Assembly (NCBI RefSeq): GCF_016583645.1 | Contig: NZ_NRRL01000001.1 | Location: 62,001 to 126,000, forward strand | DNA from: Rhodovibrio sodomensis | GTDB taxonomy: Bacteria; Pseudomonadota; Alphaproteobacteria; Kiloniellales; Rhodovibrionaceae | Direction of reading: 5' to 3' | DNA: 64,000 nt | Made by a program: the position numbers and the translations under genes | The notes under the pieces: generated by a model | Database searches by the model: none | What the model saw: only the letters and a program-made list of their open reading frames with translations | What the model was told of the DNA's origin: nothing | In this document: positions 35,263 through 42,824 of the stretch, one piece after another | How the letters are laid out: each line of letters starts with the position of its first letter | Position numbering within the stretch: the first letter of the stretch is position 1

Positions 35263-37344
35263 ATGCTGCGTAAGGCAACCGCGCTGTTTCTGACCGGCCT
35301 GTTCCTGCTGCCGCCCGCGCCGATCGCGGTGGCGCAGCAGCGCGATATGACGGCGACCCAGTACGACTACAAGAACGCCCCGGACTACAAACATCGCGAG
35401 CAAAAGTACGGCGGCACGTCGCACAGGGTCGAGATCCGTCCGGGCCCGGGTGCGCCGAAGAACAGTGCGCGTGCGGTCCTTGCCTGCGAGACCCGTAAAG
35501 TGACTCGAACGGACCCCACGACCCAGCAACAGATCACCAGTATCATCGGCGACTGGAAGGTCCAAAGCGTCTCCGGGAACTGCCTGGATCGGCAGAAAGT
35601 CTACTCCGAGCAAAACAACGCTGGCGAGGTTAACAGCCGCTCAATCCAAGCCATCCCGCTGCGTGCGGATGACGTGCGGATCGAGCAGTATCCCTGCCAG
35701 GTAAACGGCGACGGGATACACTGCTTGCAAGGGGATATCAAGCCGTCCAGCTACTTCGGATACAACGACGGACAATACGCGCTATCCGCAGGCCAGTCCG
35801 GCTTCCTGGATACCGGCGACGCCCGCATCGAGGTTCAGCGCGACACCGTTCACAACACTGAGATGATGATCCCCAACCCGGACGGACAGCCGCGCAACAT
35901 GTCGCTGCCCCCCGGGCAGCGCTACCGTGGAGCCCAGGACAGCTACCTGGCCTTCCAGGGTACCCTGCAGGGCCTGCAACCCGATCCGAACCGCACCGGC
36001 ATCGAGAAGCTCGAGGGCGCCTGCCCTCCGGCCAAGATCACGCTGTGCTCGAAGGCGTTCGCGAGCGCCCCGAACATGCAGCCGGACGGCACCATCAGCA
36101 GGCCCAAGAGCCCGAAGGACTACTGCGAGTTCCAGACCTCTGCGGGCGACATCAACTGGAACATCCTGGGGGGCAGCAAGATCCGGATCGGTGCGATCGG
36201 CAACAACTACTGGTGCGGCACCTGCCAGACCCAGAACCGGACGATCCGCTTCTGGCTCAGCGACAACACGGATATCGCGAAATTCCGGATGCAGAACGTC
36301 GGCTACGACGACTACATGTCGATCAAGGTGAATGGCCATCGCGTGATGAGCGGGCCGCGCGGCGGCGATCCAACGGTCGATCGCGGCCTTCTTCAGTCAT
36401 GTCGACGAAACAAGGAGACCGGCAGGATCTGCTCCCTGACCATGCAGACGGCCGTGTTTGACGGCCCGGCGATCATTCCCGAGCCGAAGTGCAGCGAGCC
36501 GAAATATGTCTGCCGGCGCATCGACAAGAAGAGGGTGTGCAGCTGGGAGCAACAATGCACACAGGCCCCGAGCCCCAACTACATCGGTCCGTGTGAGCTC
36601 AACACGTCCTGGAAGCACAACGTCGACCGGGACATCAAGCCATACCTCAAGGTCGGCGAGAACGTGATCCAGATGCGGGTGATCGTCTCGGGCTGCGGCG
36701 AGGGCTGGTTCCACCTGCGCGCCACCGGCAGCGACAACAAGCTGTTCTGCAAGGCCTCGCCCAAGCCGATCGACCGCTCCTGTACCGGCGGCATCGTCCG
36801 GCCGTGGTCGGAGTCCGGCAACCAGTGCACGGCGGAGATGCCCGACGCACCGCACAACGCGATGGTGACGGTCAGCGATCCCAATGAGTTCGACGGTGTG
36901 AACCCGGACACCTACGGGTCGGCCACCTTCCAGTGCTTCAACGGCCGCTACACCGCAGTCAGCGGCAGCTGCCGCACCCAGCGCGCCACGTGCGATGCCG
37001 ACACCGTCACCTGGCGCGGCAGCAACGGCGACTACTGCACGGCCGAGGCGCCGGAGGGAGACGTGTTCGACTCCGTGACGCTGCAGGACGGCAACAATGG
37101 GGCCGCGACGTTTTTCTGTGAGGACAACACCTGGAAGCTGGACAGCGGGACCTGCGACCGCCAGCAAAACGCCTGCCCCGCGACGTCGGTGACCTGGGGC
37201 GGCGATGACTGCTCGGGCTCGCTGCCGAGCGCGAGCAACGGCAGCTCGCGATCGGTTATCGATGGCGCCGGCATCGCCACCTACAGCTGCTCCAACGGTA
37301 GCTGGTCGCTGCAGGGCGGCACCTGCCCGGCTGAAGAGGGATAG
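35263..37344 (+). CDS. Secreted cysteine-rich protein with TraN-like features
   Basis: A 693-residue protein. Signal peptide 'LFLTGLFLLPPAPIAVAQQ' with cleavage after AVA or nearby. The centre has 'IGAIGNNYWCGTCQTQNRTI', 'VGYDDYMSIKVNGHRV' and 'CELNTSWKHNVDRDIKPYL' and 'GCGEGWFHLRA', which recall the galactose-binding-like part of TraN mating-pair stabilisation proteins. The last 190 residues hold three Cys-rich repeats, each ending like 'ATFQCFNGRYTAVSGSC'. It is exported and probably disulfide-stabilised. No other transfer genes are present, so conjugation is only one possibility; adhesion is another. Confidence 0.6.
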   Translation: MLRKATALFLTGLFLLPPAPIAVAQQRDMTATQYDYKNAPDYKHREQKYGGTSHRVEIRPGPGAPKNSARAVLACETRKVTRTDPTTQQQITSIIGDWKVQSVSGNCLDRQKVYSEQNNAGEVNSRSIQAIPLRADDVRIEQYPCQVNGDGIHCLQGDIKPSSYFGYNDGQYALSAGQSGFLDTGDARIEVQRDTVHNTEMMIPNPDGQPRNMSLPPGQRYRGAQDSYLAFQGTLQGLQPDPNRTGIEKLEGACPPAKITLCSKAFASAPNMQPDGTISRPKSPKDYCEFQTSAGDINWNILGGSKIRIGAIGNNYWCGTCQTQNRTIRFWLSDNTDIAKFRMQNVGYDDYMSIKVNGHRVMSGPRGGDPTVDRGLLQSCRRNKETGRICSLTMQTAVFDGPAIIPEPKCSEPKYVCRRIDKKRVCSWEQQCTQAPSPNYIGPCELNTSWKHNVDRDIKPYLKVGENVIQMRVIVSGCGEGWFHLRATGSDNKLFCKASPKPIDRSCTGGIVRPWSESGNQCTAEMPDAPHNAMVTVSDPNEFDGVNPDTYGSATFQCFNGRYTAVSGSCRTQRATCDADTVTWRGSNGDYCTAEAPEGDVFDSVTLQDGNNGAATFFCEDNTWKLDSGTCDRQQNACPATSVTWGGDDCSGSLPSASNGSSRSVIDGAGIATYSCSNGSWSLQGGTCPAEEG

Positions 37345-37386
37345 CCGAACGAGACGCCCTAAACTCCACCACCAGGCAACCTCAAA

Positions 37387-37420
37387 AGGGCCGCCAGCTC
37401 GTGCTGGCGGCCCTCTCCTT
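37387..37420 (+). terminator. Rho-independent terminator
   Basis: AGGGCCGCCAGC pairs with GCTGGCGGCCCT, followed by CTCCTTT. Confidence 0.85.
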
Positions 37421-37461
37421 TAAGCGCTATCCGCGAGATCCAGATCCAGCTAACGGACCCG

Positions 37462-37878
37462 TCAGGCGGCGGTGCGGCGTGCCAGCGGCACCTTCGGCAC
37501 ACCCGCATCGTTTGCGGCCCGCCGGACGGTGCCCGTGGTCACGGCCCCTGGCACGGCCACGTCCTCGCCCAGCCGGGCCAACTCCGCCCGCTCGCGCCAG
37601 CCGAACCGCGGCATCTGCCGCAGCGCCGCGCGCCGCGCGATTGCGGGAATATCCAGACGGCTGACGCCGATGTCCCGAAGGCTCCGGTCGTCCAGCAGCT
37701 CCATCTCTTGGCAGGTACGAACATAAGCCGCATGCCGGCGCAGCGGCGCCACCAACGGCGAAAGTTGCGCGCCCAGCCAGGCACCAGCGCGCGCGAACGC
37801 CTTGGCGCGCTCATGCCGCGCGATCCGCTCTATCGCCCGCATATCGATCTGATCCACAACGCCCGTCTTGTCGGTCAT
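37462..37878 (-). CDS. DUF1127 domain protein
   Basis: A 138-residue protein with 'MELLDDRSLRDIGVSRLDIP' in the middle, the DUF1127 core (an Arg-rich helix-turn motif, linked to RNA binding in some alphaproteobacteria). Members are usually 45-70 residues; this one has extra basic sequence on both sides. AGGAG lies before the ATG. Convergent with the secreted Cys-rich gene. Confidence 0.8.
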   Translation of the reverse strand: MTDKTGVVDQIDMRAIERIARHERAKAFARAGAWLGAQLSPLVAPLRRHAAYVRTCQEMELLDDRSLRDIGVSRLDIPAIARRAALRQMPRFGWRERAELARLGEDVAVPGAVTTGTVRRAANDAGVPKVPLARRTAA

Positions 37879-38126
37879 GATGCACTCCTGTCACAACACG
37901 CCGGGGTCGGCCCGGTACCGATTAGCTTCTGCCCCGGAAGTGGTTTCGATCCGGTGACTGGACGCACGCGTTATGGCAGTGCAGCAATGCGGTAGGCGCA
38001 TGTACTGCGACCGAATAACGCGGCTTTACCGACCGTAAAGGTGTCATGAAGAACCATTCATAACAGGGGCATCCGGGGCGGCGGCGCCGGTCGTTGAGCG
38101 CGCGCCACCACCGCCCCGGAGCCCCC

Positions 38127-38668
38127 ATGTTCAGACTGGTTGCTGCGTTGAAGCAAGCTGCTCTCGACCCCGCCAGGAAGACCGTCGTGCCCCGAATCAC
38201 CCGACTGACCGCCAACCACCGAAACGCCATACGCGCCCATCTGCTGCGCCTGGACGGTCGGGGCAGGTTCCGCCGCTTCACAACCCCCATGCCGGACCGC
38301 GCGATCACGCGCTACGTCGACGAACTGGACCTCGACACCGGACTCTTCTGGGGCTGAAAGTCGATGGCGAGATACGCGGCCTGGCGGAACTGATCTGCTT
38401 CCCGGCCGGCGGCGCCAGCCCGGACGCCGAGGCGGCCTTCACGGTCGAACCCGCCTGGCAGGGACTGGGCCACGGACGTGCGCTGATGGAGGCCGCGCTG
38501 CGCGATGCGGCCCGACGCGAGGTCGCGCAGATCGTCCTCCACATCCAGCCTCAGAACCTACCGATGCGCCGGATCGCCGAGCGGCACAGCTTCCGGATCA
38601 TGCTCGATTCGGGTGAGATCCTGGCGACCCGCCAGGTCATCCCAGACGACCAGCCGCTGGCGGCCTAG
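38127..38668 (+). pseudogene. GNAT-family acetyltransferase, broken by a one-base loss in a G run
   Basis: Frame one from 38127 gives 'LTANHRNAIRAHLLRLDG' and 'YVDELDLDTGLFWG' and stops at 38355. The adjacent frame continues as 'LKVDGEIRGLAELICFPAGG', 'EPAWQGLGHGRALMEAAL' (the acetyl-CoA loop Q-x-x-G-x-G/A) and 'QPQNLPMRRIAERHSFRI'. The junction is TGGGGCTG; one more G restores the frame and a protein of about 180 residues. Because the coding sense on both sides is intact, an assembly error is as likely as a real mutation. Confidence 0.75.
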
Positions 38669-38743
38669 CGCGTACCTTCCCGGGGCGGACCTGGGCGGGG
38701 CGGCAGAGAACGCCAAGCCGGACCGCCATCGAGGGCGACCCGA

Positions 38744-38754
38744 ACCCATTTCCC
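38744..38754 (+). promoter_or_regulatory. ACCCAYTTYC box before the gene at 38788
   Basis: ACCCATTTCCC, 33 nt before the ATG. Confidence 0.45.
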
Positions 38755-38787
38755 GGTAGCCAACGCCCGCCCCGCCGGAGGTCTCGC

Positions 38788-39105
38788 ATGCCCGCCCTCA
38801 CCGCCTGGTTCGGCCGCCTGCTCCGCGGCAAGCTCAGCATGGAGACCGCGTTCTGGAACTGGACGGTGGGCGGCGGTTTTCTGCTGGCGTGTGCAAACTT
38901 CTTTCTGCTGTCCTCCGGTCTCGGTCAGAGCGCGATCGCGGGTGTCGCGCTCGGGACCTTGACCGCAGTGCATGTCGTGATCTCCGTGGTATCGGTATGG
39001 TCCAGCCGGGCGCGACACTGGACCCTGACCTGGAGCGCGCGTCTGATCGTGACGGTCGCCCTGTGCACTGTCCTCGCGCCGATCCTGGCGCGCCTCACCG
39101 CCTGA
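38788..39105 (+). CDS. Small membrane protein
   Basis: A 105-residue protein with three hydrophobic helices ('WNWTVGGGFLLACANFFLL', 'SAIAGVALGTLTAVHVVISV', 'LIVTVALCTVLAPILARL'). CGGAGG precedes the start. No family recognised. Confidence 0.6.
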   Translation: MPALTAWFGRLLRGKLSMETAFWNWTVGGGFLLACANFFLLSSGLGQSAIAGVALGTLTAVHVVISVVSVWSSRARHWTLTWSARLIVTVALCTVLAPILARLTA

Positions 39106-39175
39106 CTCGCATCAATATCCGCCAAGCCTGCGACCCATCCTGAGCGGCTGCGCGGCCGGCGAACGGGAGTTTTCC

Positions 39176-40429
39176 ATGATCGATCTTCATAAACTGCTGG
39201 CCGGCCGCAACGGCCTGCGGGTGGTCGCGGACGTCCACGGCAACCTGGCCGCGCTCCAACCGGTCGTGGACGACGCCCGGCAGAAGAACCTGGCGCTGCT
39301 GTGCCTGGGCGACCTGGTCGACCGCGGCCCGGATTCACCGGGCGTCCTGCGTCTTTGGCGCGAGCTTATGGCCGAGGGCATCGCCACCTATCTGCCTGGC
39401 AACCACTGCCACAAGTTCATGCGCTGGCAGCGCGGCAACCAGGTCCAGATGACCGGCGGCCTCGCCGTGACGGTCGCGCAGCTCGAGCAGGCCCAGGACG
39501 GTGCGGATCTGGCCCGCTGGTACGCCGAGACCACCGCCGCCCAGCCGATGTGGGTCCTGGCGGGATCATACGTGTTCGTCCACGCGAGCTTCGATCTGCG
39601 GATGCTCACGCTCGAGCCGCCGAGCGCGGACGAGCCGTGCGGCGTGCCGCGCCAGCTGCGCGATCAGGCCCTATTTGGTGAGCGCACCAACACGCTGGAC
39701 ACCAATGGCTACCGCAAGCGCGGTTATCGCTGGATCGATCAGGTACCCCGCGGCCTGACGGTCGTGATCGGTCACGACGTGGTCTCGACCGAGGCTCCGG
39801 TGACCCGGACCGGCCAGCTAGGCGGCCGGGTAATCAACCTCGACACCGGCGCGGATCGCGGCGGCCCGCTCGGCACCCTCGACCTGAGCACGGACGAGGT
39901 GCTGGCGAGCCGGGACTACCTGGAACTGGATCCGGCGCCCCCGGCGCCGCTGCTCACCATCCTGGTCGGACCATCCGGCGCGGGTAAGTCGACCTGGGCC
40001 GCCCGCAATGCCCCGGCCGACAGCGTGGTCTCCTCCGACGCGATTCGCGCCGAGTTGTACGGCGACTTCCGCGAACAGGGGGACCGGGACGAGGTTATGC
40101 GGGAGCTGATCACCCGCGCCCGCAACCGCCTGGTCCAGGGCCTACCGGTGACGCTCGACGCCACCCACCTGAGCCGCAAGGACCGCCTGTCCTCCGCCGC
40201 GCTTGTGCCGCCCCACCACCCGGTGCGCTACGTCCTGATCGACCGGCCCCTCGAAGAGAAGCTGCAGGACGCCGGCTGGCGCGCCGAGGTCGTCCTGGGC
40301 GAGAACGGCGAGACGCTCGTCGAGGTGCATCACGCGCGCGCCAGCAGCGCCCTCGGATACGCAGAGCAGGGTGACGGCCTGCCCAACGTCGAGGTAATCG
40401 ACGCCCGCCGCCTGACGCAGCCAGCCTGA
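39176..40429 (+). CDS. Metallophosphatase-kinase fusion (Pnkp/PrpE-like phosphatase plus P-loop kinase)
   Basis: A 417-residue protein. N-terminal calcineurin-type phosphatase: 'VADVHGNLAAL' (19-23 DVHGN), 'LGDLVDRGPDS' (45-54), 'LPGNHCHKFM' (75-77 GNH), 'VIGHDVV'. C-terminal polynucleotide-kinase-like P-loop: 'GPSGAGKSTWAARNA' at 265-273, 'VVSSDAIRAELYGDF', 'LDATHLSRKDRL'. The same two activities repair RNA or DNA ends in bacterial Pnkp, where the kinase comes first and a ligase third; here the order is phosphatase-kinase and no ligase is seen. Likely role is end healing of broken nucleic acid; nucleotide signalling is an alternative. Confidence 0.75.
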   Translation: MIDLHKLLAGRNGLRVVADVHGNLAALQPVVDDARQKNLALLCLGDLVDRGPDSPGVLRLWRELMAEGIATYLPGNHCHKFMRWQRGNQVQMTGGLAVTVAQLEQAQDGADLARWYAETTAAQPMWVLAGSYVFVHASFDLRMLTLEPPSADEPCGVPRQLRDQALFGERTNTLDTNGYRKRGYRWIDQVPRGLTVVIGHDVVSTEAPVTRTGQLGGRVINLDTGADRGGPLGTLDLSTDEVLASRDYLELDPAPPAPLLTILVGPSGAGKSTWAARNAPADSVVSSDAIRAELYGDFREQGDRDEVMRELITRARNRLVQGLPVTLDATHLSRKDRLSSAALVPPHHPVRYVLIDRPLEEKLQDAGWRAEVVLGENGETLVEVHHARASSALGYAEQGDGLPNVEVIDARRLTQPA

Positions 40430-40492
40430 GCGTTCGCCGGGCGCCCAGATTGGGGGCCCGGCGGTCCTAACACGCTTACCTCGGAGGCTGAC

Positions 40493-40708
40493 ATGTCGCA
40501 GACGACCCGCAACCGCCTCATTCTGATCGGCCCCCTCGGCGACCGCCGCGCTTACCTCAGCGTCCCATGGGAGGAGGTGATCCGGCGGTATCAGCAGGAG
40601 CAGGTCTGCTTCGAAGGCGACCGGCCGGCTATACCGGCCGACCATGAAGTCCGCGAGTTCGAGTTCACGGATACCTTCAGCGCCTACGACGCCTGGCCGG
40701 TACGCTGA
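40493..40708 (+). CDS. Unknown small protein
   Basis: A 71-residue protein: 'RLILIGPLGDRRAYLSVPWEE' and an acidic C-terminus with 'REFEFTDTFSAYDAW'. GGAGG lies before the ATG. Related in style to short phage-type proteins; no family named. Confidence 0.55.
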   Translation: MSQTTRNRLILIGPLGDRRAYLSVPWEEVIRRYQQEQVCFEGDRPAIPADHEVREFEFTDTFSAYDAWPVR

Positions 40709-40776
40709 GCGCTCGCGCCCGCGAGCCGCTCCATCCTGATGAAACCCCACCTCGTAGCCTCGCAGGACCGCCCGTC

Positions 40777-41094
40777 ATGAAGCCCCGCAAGCGCGCCGTC
40801 GCCGCCTACCACACCTTCAACTTCGGCCAGGACCGTGCCTGCCCCTGCGGCGAGCGCCTGATCGCGGATTGCCGCGGCCTGCAGGGAGACGCGCCACGAT
40901 CCGGCCATTGCGCGTTCGATCTGGCACCGCTGCGCGCCCGCGCCGAACTCGCCGCCGACCGCTACCTGGGTCGCGCCGCGGCCGTTGCCCGACGGCGCGC
41001 GAAACCGAGCGCGCTCCCGTACGCACTGCTCGCGGCCAGCATCGTCGCCGCCATGGCCGGGTCGGCCTATATCGTCGCGAATTTGATGAATTAG
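40777..41094 (+). CDS. Small protein with C-terminal membrane helix
   Basis: A 105-residue protein. 'ACPCGERLIADCRG' is a small Cys cluster; the end is a membrane helix ('ALLAASIVAAMAGSAYIVA'). A CCCCACCTC box (about 40745) lies 25 nt before the ATG. No family recognised. Confidence 0.55.
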   Translation: MKPRKRAVAAYHTFNFGQDRACPCGERLIADCRGLQGDAPRSGHCAFDLAPLRARAELAADRYLGRAAAVARRRAKPSALPYALLAASIVAAMAGSAYIVANLMN

Positions 41095-41123
41095 CGTACT
41101 CGCGCGGCCACGACCGTAAAACG

Positions 41124-41134
41124 CGACCCACTTC
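41124..41134 (+). promoter_or_regulatory. ACCCAYTTYC box before the gene at 41171
   Basis: ACCCACTTCCC, 36 nt before the GTG start. Confidence 0.45.
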
Positions 41135-41170
41135 CCGTGTGACAACGCTCACGTCATCCGGGAGAGGGCC

Positions 41171-42085
41171 GTGACCACCGCCACGTTTCCAACCCGGGTC
41201 CGCGTTCGGACCCGATCCGACATGCTCCGCCTGCGTCTCTGGGCCTGGTGGCATGGCTACAAGCTGAAGCCGGCCGTGAAGGGGCAGGCCAAGCCCCAGG
41301 CGCCTGACCGCGCGCGGCACGTGATCCGGGGCTGGACCCCCGCCCGGATCGAAGCGGCGGGATTGCTTTTTGGGACCGGGAACGTCATGCCCTGGTCGGA
41401 GGATCTCGCCTACCAACTGTGCCGTTCGCTCTCGCTCGGGCCGTCCAGTAAGCTCGTTGATCTGTCCGCGGGGCCGGCCGGCTCGGCGGCCCGTCTGGCG
41501 AATCAGGCGGAGATCGAGCCGATGGCGGCGACCTTTTCCGCGAGCCTCGCCGACGTAGCGGCGAAGTACTATGGCACCGCCGCACCCCGGCTGGTTCGCC
41601 CAAAGCAACCGGAGGGAGTACTTCAGCGGGGCCGGGCGTTAGCCTGGCGGGAAGCTCTGCACACGACGAGCGCGAAGGCGCAGATGCTGATGGCGGCGCG
41701 GAGCCTGCTGGTGCCGGGGTGCCCCTTCTCGTTCATGGAGTTCGTCTGCACGAAACCGGCTAGCGACACCGCGATCAAGGCCTGGAAGGCGATCGAGCCT
41801 GACTTCGTTCCCGAGCCGATCGAGAAATTCACGGATGCCTTCCGCGGCACCGGCCTCGATCAGAAGAACATAGACGACGTCACAGATCTCTACCTACGCG
41901 AGGTGCCGCCGATCCTGCAGGCTTCGAGGCGGCACCTGGAAGACATGGGTGCCGCCACGTCCCGTGCGGTCTCCGAGGCCCTCGCCGCCGAGGCGGCGCT
42001 GGCCCAGGCCCGGATCGATGCGCTGGAGAGCGGTGCTGTGAAGCTGATCCAATTCATAGGCGTCGGCAAGCACGTGAACGGCTAG
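41171..42085 (+). CDS. Possible SAM-dependent methyltransferase-like protein
   Basis: A 304-residue product from a GTG start with GGGAGAGG 5 nt upstream. 'LCRSLSLGPSSKLVDLSAGPAGSAARLA' resembles motif I of class I methyltransferases (hydrophobic strand, acidic residue, G-x-G-type loop), although the loop reads AGPAGS. The C-terminus is helical. Substrate unknown; a degenerate, non-catalytic member is possible. Confidence 0.55.
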   Translation: MTTATFPTRVRVRTRSDMLRLRLWAWWHGYKLKPAVKGQAKPQAPDRARHVIRGWTPARIEAAGLLFGTGNVMPWSEDLAYQLCRSLSLGPSSKLVDLSAGPAGSAARLANQAEIEPMAATFSASLADVAAKYYGTAAPRLVRPKQPEGVLQRGRALAWREALHTTSAKAQMLMAARSLLVPGCPFSFMEFVCTKPASDTAIKAWKAIEPDFVPEPIEKFTDAFRGTGLDQKNIDDVTDLYLREVPPILQASRRHLEDMGAATSRAVSEALAAEAALAQARIDALESGAVKLIQFIGVGKHVNG

Positions 42086-42237
42086 CCGACAGACCCTGAT
42101 ACCGGCTGCCGCCGGCCCCGCCCCGACAGCGTGCGGGCGGGCCCCGCGGCCACCCGAATACTCAATTCAACAGGCGGTCCGTCTTCCGACAGGCCGCCTG
42201 TTCTGCGTTTCCCATCTCCACACACGGAACAACCGAT

Positions 42238-42723
42238 ATGACCTGGTGGTGCACGTCCGTCGTCGGCGGCAAGTCTGCCCTGCGTGTTCTGGCTGAGCTC
42301 GAGGACCTGCTCGAGGTGCCACGCGCCAGCCTCTACCCCTTCACCAAGATCGACCCCGCGGTGCGAACCCGCGCCGCGGCCAACTTCGTCGACCGCCTCG
42401 ACGAGATTGAGCGGCTGATCAAAGCGCACAGCACCCGCGAGGGCGGCGAGACGATCCCGATCCAGGTGGTCGCCGCGGCCGCGATGGCGGTCGGCGCGCG
42501 GATGCCGCACTTCTTCCGGCTGCGTGCGATGGCGGCGGCCAACAACGATGACTGGGCCCGGCGCAATCAGGAGCGCCGGCGCGACATGGACGCCCTGGCG
42601 CAGCTGATCGGCCGTTTCGACGGCCGCCATCGGATGCCGCTGGAGGAGGACCCGCTGCTCGCGGCCATGCTCAGCGCACGACTCAAGAAACTGCCGGAGC
42701 CAAGTATTTCCGCGACCGAGTGA
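42238..42723 (+). CDS. Unknown helical protein
   Basis: A 161-residue protein, helical, with 'LRVLAELEDLLEVPRASLY' and 'QVVAAAAMAVGARMPHFFRL'. No recognised motif. The start at 42238 is uncertain because no good ribosome site is visible. Confidence 0.55.
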   Translation: MTWWCTSVVGGKSALRVLAELEDLLEVPRASLYPFTKIDPAVRTRAAANFVDRLDEIERLIKAHSTREGGETIPIQVVAAAAMAVGARMPHFFRLRAMAAANNDDWARRNQERRRDMDALAQLIGRFDGRHRMPLEEDPLLAAMLSARLKKLPEPSISATE

Positions 42724-42740
42724 CCGAAATCACCGACCGA

Positions 42741-42750
42741 TCCCATTTCC
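42741..42750 (+). promoter_or_regulatory. ACCCAYTTYC-type box before the subtilase gene
   Basis: TCCCATTTCC, 74 nt before the ATG; followed by an AT-rich stretch with an imperfect repeat (CGTTAACTAAGAACG). Confidence 0.4.
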
Positions 42751-42824
42751 TGAGTATCGTTAACTAAGAACGATTACCGCGCTTTTCCTTAGGCGGGACG
42801 CCAACTCAAGAAGGAAACGACCCG

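Noticed and set aside
37910-37985. tRNA-like TTTCGATCC segment
   Set aside because: No acceptor stem, anticodon arm or CCA can be built around it.
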